Below are positions 44,638 through 52,530 of a DNA stretch of 64,000 nt, piece after piece (the first letter of the stretch is position 1; every line of letters starts with the position of its first letter). The stretch is from assembly GCA_035405785.1 (NCBI GenBank), contig DAONJS010000001.1:62001-126000 (forward strand), written 5' to 3'. Origin of the DNA: BPGX01 sp035405785. Its GTDB lineage: Bacteria; Bacteroidota; Bacteroidia; B-17B0; Aurantibacillaceae. The position numbers were made by a program, and so were the translations under genes. The notes beneath the pieces are model-generated. The model made no database searches. It worked only from the letters and a program-made list of their open reading frames with translations, and had not been told where the DNA came from.

Positions 44638-44733
44638 TTAACGGAGTTTTTTCTTATGACGATTTTTTCTTAAACGTTTTTTACGCTTATGAGTAGCCAT
44701 TTTGTGTCTTTTTCTCTTCTTTCCGCAAGGCAT
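44638..44733 (-). CDS. AURKAIP1/COX24-domain (mS38-like) ribosome-associated small protein
   Basis: A 31-residue, extremely basic protein that starts MPCGKKRKRHKMATHKRKK and ends KLR. It matches the AURKAIP1/COX24 domain conserved across Bacteroidota, related to mitochondrial ribosomal protein mS38. It is expected to sit in the ribosome and contact rRNA; that localisation is established for mS38 and inferred here. There is an internal Met12 alternative start, but MPCGKKRKRHK is the family start. It lies between a TPR-protein gene (17 bp upstream) and rng and is easily missed because of its size. Confidence 0.88.
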   Translation of the reverse strand: MPCGKKRKRHKMATHKRKKRLRKNRHKKKLR

Positions 44734-44750
44734 AAGATTGATTTTTTAGG

Positions 44751-45560
44751 TTAATGATGTTTTGTTTTGTTTAATGATTCTATGTAATTATTGATACTGT
44801 TTGCTAATGTTGTATCTGTAATTTTGGCCGCAAATTTACGAAGAAATTGTATACTTTGCAAAGTATCTTTTTTTTGCATGTAAATTTCAGATAAAAAAGC
44901 GTATACTTCTATTTTAGAACTATCTAATTCCAATACTTTTTTATATCTTTGAATGGCCTTGTCTAACTGATTGGATCGTATAGAAAATTCTGCAAACTGT
45001 AAATGAAGTAATGGATTAGTACTATCTGTTTTTTCAATTTCTTTAAGCATTTGAACGCCTAACATTGGGTTTTGTGTTTGAACATAACAGGATGCTAACA
45101 TTATTTTAGCATTTGTATTTTTTTCGTTTAATGTAATGGCTCTTTGAAAACAGCGAGCCGCACTGGCAATGAGCGGATCAGCTTCATTCGGAGAATTTAT
45201 AAAACCTAGAGCATTGTAATAATTTTTTCCTAAGTAATACCAAACCGTGTCAATTGGTGATGAAAGATATTTTAATTCTTCAAAGTATGCAATCAGGGGA
45301 ATTTGTTTTTTCTGACGAAGCAAAAGAATGACTGAGTCAATAGACAAATTGTTTTGTTGAAATTGTTGAATAAATTTTTCAATTTCTTTATCTTGTTGGG
45401 TATAAGTAGTTACATCTAAAGAAATAGAGGTGTCAATAGTAGATACGGATAAAATGGGCTTTTCAGTGGTCTTTGATTTTGGTAAAAATAAAACTAAAAT
45501 GAGAACTGAAATAAAAACTAAAATGATTAGAAGGTGTAAAGGGCTTAATTTTTTAGGCAT
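44751..45560 (-). CDS. membrane-anchored TPR-repeat protein
   Basis: A 269-residue protein with a single N-terminal membrane helix (about 10-28: LLIILVFISVLILVLFL), a low-complexity Thr/Ser/Asp linker, and tetratricopeptide repeats from about residue 95 ('YYLGKNYYNALGFI', 'AARCFQRAITLNEKNTNAKIMLASCYV', 'LDKAIQRYKKVLELDSSKIEVYAFLSEIY'). It is likely a periplasm-facing scaffold; partner unknown. ATG 45560 is preferred to the TTG at 45563. It follows the HU-like gene by 4 bp and precedes the COX24-like gene, a Bacteroidota-typical cluster. Confidence 0.82.
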   Translation of the reverse strand: MPKKLSPLHLLIILVFISVLILVLFLPKSKTTEKPILSVSTIDTSISLDVTTYTQQDKEIEKFIQQFQQNNLSIDSVILLLRQKKQIPLIAYFEELKYLSSPIDTVWYYLGKNYYNALGFINSPNEADPLIASAARCFQRAITLNEKNTNAKIMLASCYVQTQNPMLGVQMLKEIEKTDSTNPLLHLQFAEFSIRSNQLDKAIQRYKKVLELDSSKIEVYAFLSEIYMQKKDTLQSIQFLRKFAAKITDTTLANSINNYIESLNKTKHH

Positions 45561-45564
45561 CAAA

Positions 45565-45876
45565 TTATTTTTTAGACGGAAGAGTTTTTAATTTCTTAAC
45601 TTTTTCCAATAGTTGTTGAGATGGTTTGTAATCTGGAATATAATGTTCAGGGATAACAATAGGTTTATTGTTTTTAATATCTCTTCCAATTTTTTGTGCT
45701 CTTTTTTTGAGATAAAAAGTTCCAAATCCCCTTAAATAAATGTTTTGACCTTTTGTAAGTCCGCGGTTAATGGCTTTCATAAACTCTTCAACTATAAGTT
45801 GAACATCTTGTTCGCGCATTTTTGTTTTAGTTGAAATTTCTCTTACAATATCTGCTTTAGTTAATTTATTTTCCAT
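45565..45876 (-). CDS. HU/IHF-like DNA-binding protein, divergent paralogue
   Basis: A 103-residue HU-family member. The N-terminal helices 'LTKADIVREISTKTKMREQD' and 'YLRGFGTFYLKKRAQKIGRD' are normal, but the arm reads 'NNKPIVIPEHYIPDYKPSQQ' instead of GRNPxTG-IPA, and a Lys-rich tail follows. This IPEHYIP form is typical of a second HU clade in Bacteroidota, sometimes annotated as IHF-like. It may bend specific DNA structures rather than coat the nucleoid. It starts the HU-TPR-COX24 unit. Confidence 0.9.
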   Translation of the reverse strand: MENKLTKADIVREISTKTKMREQDVQLIVEEFMKAINRGLTKGQNIYLRGFGTFYLKKRAQKIGRDIKNNKPIVIPEHYIPDYKPSQQLLEKVKKLKTLPSKK

Positions 45877-46173
45877 AAGTATTTGATTTTTAGATTAAAA
45901 GGGTGGCAAATGTAAAGAAAATTTGTTTGATATTTAAAATTTTCAATGTTCAATGTTTAATTTTCAATTCTCAATGCTTAATTTTAATAAGTTTTTAGTT
46001 ATGAATTTTACCATCATTACGAGCGAAGCGAAGTAATCTCAAAAGTATTATCCACAAAAAAATTATGATATTGCTTCGGAATATCGTCCTTGCAATAACG
46101 ACAAAACTAAACATTAAAAATGCTAACGATGAATGTCAGCATGCCGACCGACAGCGTCGGCACTCAAAACTAT
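45877..46173. repeat. intergenic composite repeat, copy 2
   Basis: After an AT-rich 'ttcaatgttcaatgtttaattttcaattctcaatgc' low-complexity run (split: ttcaatgttcaatg, ttcaattctcaatg), positions 46011-46162 hold, in opposite orientation, the same composite seen at 25226-25436. This includes catcattacgagcgaagcg, the aaaagtattatccac block, ttgcttcgg...ttgcaataacg, aaaactaaacattaaa and the GACG stems. It has one fewer internal unit than copy 1. Confidence 0.8.
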
Positions 46174-46524
46174 TTATGCTTCTACTTCTAAAACTTCAAA
46201 ACATTTAATATCTCCGGCAGTTCCAATAAATTCTGATTTTATACCAACTAATCCAATTTGCTTAACTTGATCTTTTTTCAATGGATGTTTTAAATGCCAA
46301 GTATCATCATCAGATAATACAATTTCTATATCTTTACCTCCTATTATTTGGTTCAGTTGTTTTTGTGTAAGGAATAAAATAGCATCTTCACCTTCTTCTT
46401 CTGATTCCATATCTATAATGGATCCGTGTAATTTTAATTTTGGCACATCTGGTTTGTATTTGAATGGTAATTCTTCTGTATTTTGCTCTATGTATTTAAT
46501 GTTGATTAAACGGATTTCTTTCAT
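46174..46524 (-). CDS. acidic protein of unknown function next to gdh
   Basis: A 116-residue soluble, acidic protein that I do not recognise. It has alternating hydrophobic strands ('KEIRLINIKYIEQNTEEL', 'KLKLHGSIIDMESEEEGEDA', 'IGGKDIEIVLSDDDTWHL', 'GDIKCFEVLEVEA') and reads as an all-beta domain. It lies 20 bp downstream of the glutamate dehydrogenase gene on the same strand, so the two are probably co-transcribed, but a shared role is unproven. A 297-bp repeat-bearing spacer follows. Confidence 0.7.
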   Translation of the reverse strand: MKEIRLINIKYIEQNTEELPFKYKPDVPKLKLHGSIIDMESEEEGEDAILFLTQKQLNQIIGGKDIEIVLSDDDTWHLKHPLKKDQVKQIGLVGIKSEFIGTAGDIKCFEVLEVEA

Positions 46525-46544
46525 ATTAATATGTGTTTATTGAA

Positions 46545-47807
46545 TTAATAATGGCCTTTCATTTTGATGCCTAATTGTAATTTTTCTAATGCAGTAATGT
46601 ATGCACCCATTCTCATGCTGGTTTTATATTTTTGTGCATTGTTCCAAACTTTATCAAATGCCATTTTCATTTTTTCATCATGCTTTTGATTAACTTCTTC
46701 TTCTGTCCAATAATAACCCATTTTGTTTTGAACCCATTCAAAATAAGATACAGTAACACCTCCGCTATTTGCTAAAATATCGGGCACTACAATAATACCT
46801 TTATCATTTAATATAGTATCTGCTTCTGGCAATGTAGGGCCATTGGCACCTTCTACAATAATTTTACACTGAACTTTTTCAGCAATTTCAGAGTTAATTA
46901 CATTTTGAAGTGCAGCAGGAACTAATACATCGCAAGGTAATGTTAAAAGTTCTTCATTTGTAATTTTTGATGCATGTGAATATCCATCTAAAGTGCCTTT
47001 TTTAGATACATAACTTAGAGCATCCTTTATATCAATTCCTTTTTCATTGTAATATCCACCTGTAACATCAGCAATGGCTATTACTTTAATACCTTGCTCT
47101 GCTAATAACCTTGCAGCATGAGAACCAACATTACCAAAACCTTGAACAACGGCTGTAGTTTGTTGTGGTTTCAAATTGATTTTTGAAAGTGCTTGCAATG
47201 CATTTATCATAACGCCTCTTCCTGTTGCAGCTTCTCTGCCTAAAGAACCACCTAATCCTACAGGTTTTCCTGTAATAACACCAGGAGAATCTTCGCCTGT
47301 TATTTTATTATATTCATCTAATATCCATGCCATTTCTCTGGCACTTGTGCCCATATCTGGAGCGGGAATATCTTTATTTACACCAAAAACATCTTTCATT
47401 GCTTTAGCGTATGCACGAGACAATCTTTCTAACTCGCCCACACTCATTTCACGGGGATTACATTTAATACCCCCTTTGGCTCCACCATAAGGTAAATCAG
47501 CAACAGCACATTTAAATGTCATCCACGCAGCAAGGGCTTTTACTTCGTCTTCATTCACATCCATTGCATAACGAATGCCGCCTTTTGATGGTCCAATATG
47601 TGTGCTATGAACAACTCTATATCCTTCAAAAACTTTAACTTCTCCATTGTCCATTGTAATGGGCAAACTAACTTTGACTTCTTTTTGAGGATGTCTTAAT
47701 ACTTCTGTAATAACTTCAGGTAAGTTAATCAACTGTGCAGCAGCATTGAGCCGTGCTAACACCGCTTCGTACATGCTTTGATGAGCGGCGTGAGTGGTAG
47801 TACTCAT
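46545..47807 (-). CDS. gdhA: Glu/Leu/Phe/Val dehydrogenase (glutamate dehydrogenase)
   Basis: A 420-residue amino-acid dehydrogenase interconverting glutamate and 2-oxoglutarate plus ammonia. Active-site lysines occur in GPSKGG (Lys75), at Lys99 and in GGAKGG (Lys111); 'PAPDMGTSAREMAWILD' follows. The Rossmann motif is 'VVQGFGNVGSHAARLL'. The length fits the hexameric GDH of the Gdh-like (NAD or dual) group. It is divergent from the ferritin gene, with about 107 bp between starts. Confidence 0.95.
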   Translation of the reverse strand: MSTTTHAAHQSMYEAVLARLNAAAQLINLPEVITEVLRHPQKEVKVSLPITMDNGEVKVFEGYRVVHSTHIGPSKGGIRYAMDVNEDEVKALAAWMTFKCAVADLPYGGAKGGIKCNPREMSVGELERLSRAYAKAMKDVFGVNKDIPAPDMGTSAREMAWILDEYNKITGEDSPGVITGKPVGLGGSLGREAATGRGVMINALQALSKINLKPQQTTAVVQGFGNVGSHAARLLAEQGIKVIAIADVTGGYYNEKGIDIKDALSYVSKKGTLDGYSHASKITNEELLTLPCDVLVPAALQNVINSEIAEKVQCKIIVEGANGPTLPEADTILNDKGIIVVPDILANSGGVTVSYFEWVQNKMGYYWTEEEVNQKHDEKMKMAFDKVWNNAQKYKTSMRMGAYITALEKLQLGIKMKGHY

Positions 47808-47914
47808 AAAAGTTTTTTTAAATTTAGTGCCCGCAAATTAACATTAAATTATTTGAATTGACAAAAAAATCAGTATTATATATAAAAAAGTCAGTATTTT
47901 TATCGCAAAAAAAT

Positions 47915-48430
47915 ATGAAGAAGAATATCAATAGCGCATTAAATGAACAAATTGCCTTAGAAGCCGAATCATCACACATTTATTTAGCAATGGCATCATG
48001 GGCAGAAAAAAATGGATTTCAAGGGGTTGCTAATTTTTTGTATCAACATTCTGATGAAGAAAGAATTCACATGCTTAAACTTATTCGTTTTATCAATGAA
48101 AGAGAAGGAAGTGCTGTTATTCCGGCTATAAAACAGCCAAAAGAAAATTACAAAAATCTAAATGAGATATTTCAAAATGTTTTAGAACATGAAGTATATG
48201 TTACTAATAAAATAAATAAACTTGTAGAAATCACATTAGCAGAAAAAGATTTTACAACACATCATTTTCTTCAATGGTATGTTAGCGAACAATTAGAAGA
48301 AGAAGCATTAGCAAGACAAATTAATGATAAATTAAAATTGATAGGTGATGATAAAATGGGATTGTATATTTTTGATAGAGATGTTAGTGGATTAAAAACT
48401 GCTGATAATAACAAGACAACTGAAAAATAG
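47915..48430 (+). CDS. ftnA: bacterial non-heme ferritin
   Basis: A 171-residue iron-storage ferritin (24-mer, cytoplasm). Ferroxidase ligands are visible by alignment to E. coli FtnA: Glu16 in 'ALEAESS', Glu49 and His52 in 'DEERIHM', Glu93 in 'LEHEVY' and the 'QWYVSEQLEEEALARQ' helix. There is no Met heme-ligand pattern, so it is FtnA-like rather than bacterioferritin. The ATG at 47915 gives the family start; 19 upstream in-frame codons are rejected. A direct repeat TCAGTATT (47870-47877, 47891-47898) lies upstream. Confidence 0.94.
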   Translation: MKKNINSALNEQIALEAESSHIYLAMASWAEKNGFQGVANFLYQHSDEERIHMLKLIRFINEREGSAVIPAIKQPKENYKNLNEIFQNVLEHEVYVTNKINKLVEITLAEKDFTTHHFLQWYVSEQLEEEALARQINDKLKLIGDDKMGLYIFDRDVSGLKTADNNKTTEK

Positions 48431-48619
48431 TTTTTTGGAAATTAAATTGAATTTTAGAAAATTACTTTGGCTTAAAAAGCATCATTTTAATAGTTGGTCT
48501 GAATTTTTGAAAGCATTAAAAATTTTTACAAACATTTATACAAATAAAATTTGTTCTCAAATTCAAATGGAGGAACAAAGTAAGTATTGATTTTGTGGGT
48601 GAAAAATTAAATTAAATTG

Positions 48620-49006
48620 CTAATACTTTCGTTTGGAAAAAGTAGCATTACCTCTTTTTCTGTTTTTTGCTCTTTGTTTGTTGATTCTTGCTTGTAGTTT
48701 ATCTTTGAAAACTTTATTTTTTGTTCTAAATCTATGGAATAGAGAGTGGTCTGTTTTATGAGAACCTGGTGTTTTGTGATATACCCAACCACCGGCTGTA
48801 ACTTTTTCACCGCTAAATAATCTGGCTAAAAAACCTTTCTTTCTTCCACCGCCTTTGGCAAACTTATTGGCATTACCTTTACTTTTATTAAATATATGAA
48901 ACCCACCTCCACGCTGATTCCTATGCTCTCTTTTTTTTCCTCCGGTTTGAGCAGAAAGTCCTGCTACAACAAACAAACCTATTAGTATAAATAGATATTT
49001 TTTCAT
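48620..49006 (-). CDS. small, highly basic exported protein of unknown function
   Basis: A 128-residue protein with a signal peptide (MKKYLFILIGLFVVAGLSAQ). The mature chain is very rich in Lys, Arg and Gly: 'KGGGRKKGFLARLFSGEKV', 'SKGNANKFAKGGG', 'QARINKQRAKNRKRGN'. It contains a short Trp/Tyr/His-bearing segment 'AGGWVYHKTPGSHKTDHSLF'. The charge suggests binding to nucleic acid, LPS or acidic polysaccharide outside the inner membrane. I know of no characterised homologue. It stands alone between the ferritin and amidohydrolase genes, both on the opposite strand. Confidence 0.7.
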   Translation of the reverse strand: MKKYLFILIGLFVVAGLSAQTGGKKREHRNQRGGGFHIFNKSKGNANKFAKGGGRKKGFLARLFSGEKVTAGGWVYHKTPGSHKTDHSLFHRFRTKNKVFKDKLQARINKQRAKNRKRGNATFSKRKY

Positions 49007-49212
49007 AGTACAAATGATGATAATGATTTGTTTTGAACTTACAAAGTTACGGATAATTTTTTAATTACAAATAAAAATTTTTTCCACAAAAGATTGTGAA
49101 AAATAATTTGCACTTTCAATTTTGTGAAAAAAATTAAATTGTTTGAGCTTATATTTATTACTTTATGATGTTTGAAGATTTTTATAGATATTTGCCAATA
49201 AAAAATAATTTC

Positions 49213-50481
49213 ATGAAAAAAAATATTTTCTTTTTTGGATTATTCATCATTTGTTTTGGTAAAAGTTTTGCTCAAAGTATATTAATTAAAAATGTAAATA
49301 TTCATAATGGAAAAGGTAATGAGGTCTTTATAAGTAATGTGATAATAAAAAATGGAAAAATTGAAAAAATTCAAAACAATACAATCTCTGAAAAAACAGA
49401 CACTATAATAGATGGCACCAACTTACATTTATACCCAGCTATTATTTCCTGTAATAATATTCTTGGGCTTCAGGAAGCAGAAGCCGTTCGTCCTACATCT
49501 GACTATGCAGAAATTGGAGAGTTTAATCCACATTTAAGAACATTAACTTCATACAATACCGATAGTAAAATTTTGCCAACAGTTTTTGCTAATGGTGTGC
49601 TTTATACTCAATGTACGCCAAGAGGAGGATATATATCAGGCACATCATCTGTTGTAAAAGCTAAAGCGTGGAACTGGGAAGATGCTGTCATAAAAGAAGA
49701 TGGCGTTCATTTGTATATGCCATCTGAATATGTAAGAAAAGGATGGTGGGCAGAGCCAGATAAATCAGAGAAAAATAAGGAATTTGAAAAGCAAATGCAT
49801 TTATTAAAAAAATTTCTAACAGATAGTAAATCTTATTTTCTTTCAAAAGACACAGCAGAATTTAATCCAATATACGAAGCTATGAAAAATATATGGAATG
49901 GAAAATTGAATTTATACATGCATTGTTCTAAATCAAAAGATATTTTAAATGCCATTCAATTAGCACAAGAATTGCAAATTCCAAAAGTGGTTTTGGTAGA
50001 TTGTGATGAAATTTATAAAGTCATTGATATTGTAAAAAAATATAATTATCCAGTTATTTTAAGTAGAATAAATACATTGCCACAAAATACAGATGATAAA
50101 ATCAGTATTACATTTGAATTACCCGCATTGCTTGAAAAGAATAATATCTTATACACAATTAGTATGGAAGGAGATATGGAAGCTATGCAAAGCAGAAACT
50201 TACCATTTGTAGCAGGAATGGCAGTGCCTTATGGATTAAGCAAAGAACAGGCACTAAAAAGTATAACTTATAATGCGGCTAAAATTCTTGGTATTGACAA
50301 TCAATTAGGAAGTGTAGAAGAAGGGAAAATAGCATCTTTGATATTATCAGAAGGGGATATTTTAGATCCTGTTTCTCAAAAAATAAAATGTATTATTTTT
50401 GAAGGAAAGATTTTTGATGACAAAACTTTTCAGTATGAATTATACAAAAAGTATATGAATAAATATCATTTGAAAAATTAA
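49213..50481 (+). CDS. exported amidohydrolase-superfamily protein lacking the HxH motif
   Basis: A 422-residue secreted protein (signal peptide MKKNIFFFGLFIICFGKSFA). It has the composite-domain start typical of amidohydrolases ('ILIKNVNIHNGKGNEVFISN', 'VIIKNGKIEKI') and the C-terminal signature 'ALKSITYNAAKILGIDNQLG', 'SVEEGKIASLILSEGDILD'. Where active members read PGFIDxHxH, this reads 'LYPAIISCNNILGLQEAEAV' with no HxH, and later histidines are also missing. Bacteroidota often carry such metal-less members next to a complete paralogue; none is adjacent here. ATG 49213 begins the signal peptide; the in-frame ATG at 49165 is rejected. Confidence 0.82.
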   Translation: MKKNIFFFGLFIICFGKSFAQSILIKNVNIHNGKGNEVFISNVIIKNGKIEKIQNNTISEKTDTIIDGTNLHLYPAIISCNNILGLQEAEAVRPTSDYAEIGEFNPHLRTLTSYNTDSKILPTVFANGVLYTQCTPRGGYISGTSSVVKAKAWNWEDAVIKEDGVHLYMPSEYVRKGWWAEPDKSEKNKEFEKQMHLLKKFLTDSKSYFLSKDTAEFNPIYEAMKNIWNGKLNLYMHCSKSKDILNAIQLAQELQIPKVVLVDCDEIYKVIDIVKKYNYPVILSRINTLPQNTDDKISITFELPALLEKNNILYTISMEGDMEAMQSRNLPFVAGMAVPYGLSKEQALKSITYNAAKILGIDNQLGSVEEGKIASLILSEGDILDPVSQKIKCIIFEGKIFDDKTFQYELYKKYMNKYHLKN

Positions 50482-50493
50482 ATAATATAAAAA

Positions 50494-50657
50494 TGCGTGA
50501 GGGATGCGGAGGGCGGCGAAGTCGGTGCGGAGCGAAGTGAAGCACGGGAGCGCACGCACAGCGTGTTTGACTAAATCACCACTACCTTCAAACCCCGAAG
50601 CAGCCCGACCTGAGCGTTAGCGAGGGGCACGCCCTGACGATAAATGTCAGGACAAGC
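50494..50657. repeat. GC-rich dispersed repeat
   Basis: An abrupt GC-rich island in an AT-rich genome: 'gcgtgagggatgcggagggc', 'ggagcgaagtgaagcacggg', 'gagcgttagcgaggggcacg', ending in the GACG-stem 'cctgacgataaatgtcagg'. No ORF. It has the look of repeats scattered widely in some Bacteroidota genomes. Confidence 0.65.
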
Positions 50658-50696
50658 CTAAAAAAATAATAATTTAGAAATGTGAATTACAATAAT

Positions 50697-51992
50697 ATGG
50701 CTACTTTCAAATCAGGAATCAAAAATTATTTGAAATTGATTTTAATTTTATTTTTCAATTTGATGTGTTTTTCATCGTATGCTTTTCAAATTTTGATTCC
50801 GATGGATGAAACTCAAAAAAATCATTTGAAAGCATACGGCATTGCTTACTGGACGCTTAAACAAGATGTTGAAATTTATTGGTTATTGAACTATAGAGGT
50901 GGAAGTTTTTTATTACCAGGCAATAAAGCCATTATCAATGAATGCAATATCAGAGGTGTGAGTTACGAACAAATATCGGATGCTCAGGCAAATAGTATTC
51001 TTTCAGAAATTGCACAGCCTGAAGTGAATATGGATGCGATGAAATTAGAAAAAGCCCCTAAAATTGCCGTGTATTCACCAAAATCAAAACAACCATGGGA
51101 TGATGCTGTAACTCTTGCTCTTTCTTATGCTGAAATACCTTATGATGTAGTGTATGATGATGAAGTATTAAGTGGCGTATTGAAAAATTATGATTGGTTG
51201 CATTTACATCACGAGGATTTTACGGGTCAATATGGTAGATTTTATGCTCAATATGGCAATGCACCGTGGTATAAACAACAAGTGAGAGAAAATGAGGAAA
51301 TAGCGAAAAGATGGGGATTTCAAAAGGTATCACAATTAAAATTGGCAGTGGCAAAAAAAATAGATGAGTTTGTTGTGAATGGTGGATTTATGTTTGCTAT
51401 GTGTAGTGCTACAGATAGTTATGATATAGCCCTTGCAGCAGAAGGTGTGGATATTTGTGGCAGTGTGTATGATGGAGATCCTGCAGATCCTGATATGAAT
51501 AAAAAACTGGATTATTCAAAAGGTTATGCATTTGAAAATTACAAACTTAATCCAGATCCTTTGTTTTATGAATTTTCGGAAATTGATACATACTTTACTC
51601 GCAATCAATATGGCATAACAAAGGAAAATGATAAATTTACATTATTTGAATTTTCAGCAAAGTGGGATCCTGTTCCTACAATGTTATGTCAAAATCATAC
51701 TAATGTGATTCAAGGTTTTTGGGGACAAACGGTTGCATTTAATAAAAACTTTATTAAAAAAAATGTTTTGATAATGGGCGAAGCCAAAGCATTCAATGAA
51801 GCAAAATACATTCATGGAGAAAGAGGAAAAGGGACATGGACTTATTATGGAGGGCATGATCCGGAAGATTATATGCACAAAGTAGAAGACCCGCCAACAG
51901 ATTTGAATTTGCATCCAAATTCTCCGGGATATAGGTTGATATTAAACAATGTGCTTTTCCCCGCAGCCAAAAAGAAAAAACAGAAAACTTAG
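50697..51992 (+). CDS. conserved exported protein often labelled 'asparagine synthetase B'
   Basis: A 431-residue protein with an N-terminal signal/anchor (about 10-30) followed by 'ILIPMDETQKNHLKAYGIAY', 'VEIYWLLNYRGGSFLLPGN', 'WLHLHHEDFTGQYGRFYAQ' and 'FMFAMCSATDSYDIALAAEG'. Close homologues in Bacteroidota databases carry the name asparagine synthetase B, but I see neither an N-terminal nucleophile Cys glutaminase nor a PP-loop synthetase motif, so that name is doubtful. The FAMCSATDSYD core with an exposed Cys resembles class I amidotransferase/ThuA-like folds. The ATG at 50697 is preferred to the GTG at 50682. Confidence 0.75.
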   Translation: MATFKSGIKNYLKLILILFFNLMCFSSYAFQILIPMDETQKNHLKAYGIAYWTLKQDVEIYWLLNYRGGSFLLPGNKAIINECNIRGVSYEQISDAQANSILSEIAQPEVNMDAMKLEKAPKIAVYSPKSKQPWDDAVTLALSYAEIPYDVVYDDEVLSGVLKNYDWLHLHHEDFTGQYGRFYAQYGNAPWYKQQVRENEEIAKRWGFQKVSQLKLAVAKKIDEFVVNGGFMFAMCSATDSYDIALAAEGVDICGSVYDGDPADPDMNKKLDYSKGYAFENYKLNPDPLFYEFSEIDTYFTRNQYGITKENDKFTLFEFSAKWDPVPTMLCQNHTNVIQGFWGQTVAFNKNFIKKNVLIMGEAKAFNEAKYIHGERGKGTWTYYGGHDPEDYMHKVEDPPTDLNLHPNSPGYRLILNNVLFPAAKKKKQKT

Positions 51993-52039
51993 TTAAGCAC
52001 AATAATTAGTAATTATAGTTTGATAACTAAATTATTAAA

Positions 52040-52516
52040 ATGAAAATTTATTACAATTTCATTATTTTCGTTTCAATTGTTTTACTTTTTGGATGTAAAA
52101 AATATCCTGAAAATACTTTGGTTTTAGATCCGCCTCAAGCAGTAATTCGTAAATGGAATGGTTTAAAATTAAAAGAATTTAAAGTTAATGGAATTGATAG
52201 TTTGACACTATTAAAATCTTATGAACCAGGCATTGATCAGGAAAAATTTAACTGCGGGTACTGGGAAAGAGATTATGGGTTTAAATTTTATTCTGAAAAA
52301 CATTCTTTATTTATATGGTTATATGGGTTAGATAATATGTGTGAATTACAATACTGTTTTGGAAATAATAATAGTTGGACTTCTTTACCGAACAATCCAG
52401 GATATTTTTGTTTTGTTGTTAGTGGGAGCTTTAAGATTATAAAATTAACTCATCATGAATTTAAGATTTCAAAGACATTTAAAAATAAACAATATGAAAT
52501 ATGGTTTAAAAAGTAA
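52040..52516 (+). CDS. putative lipoprotein of unknown function
   Basis: A 158-residue lipoprotein: signal sequence with a good lipobox LLFGC (Cys19), then a Trp/Tyr/Phe-rich, probably beta-structured domain ('GYWERDYGFKFYSEKHSLFI', 'ELQYCFGNNNSWTSLPNNPG', 'FKIIKLTHHEFKISKTFKNK'). I recognise no family. It is followed after 14 bp by another lipoprotein gene and may be co-transcribed with it. Confidence 0.7.
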   Translation: MKIYYNFIIFVSIVLLFGCKKYPENTLVLDPPQAVIRKWNGLKLKEFKVNGIDSLTLLKSYEPGIDQEKFNCGYWERDYGFKFYSEKHSLFIWLYGLDNMCELQYCFGNNNSWTSLPNNPGYFCFVVSGSFKIIKLTHHEFKISKTFKNKQYEIWFKK

Positions 52517-52530
52517 AATGTTAGAATTCT

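Noticed and set aside
48607..48810. 67-residue minus-strand frame
   Set aside because: Lies inside the basic exported protein gene in another frame, without signal peptide or motif.
49213..50481. Pseudogene call for the amidohydrolase-like gene
   Set aside because: The frame is intact, the signal peptide and C-terminal family blocks are conserved, and related metal-less members are known; loss of HxH seems a family trait.
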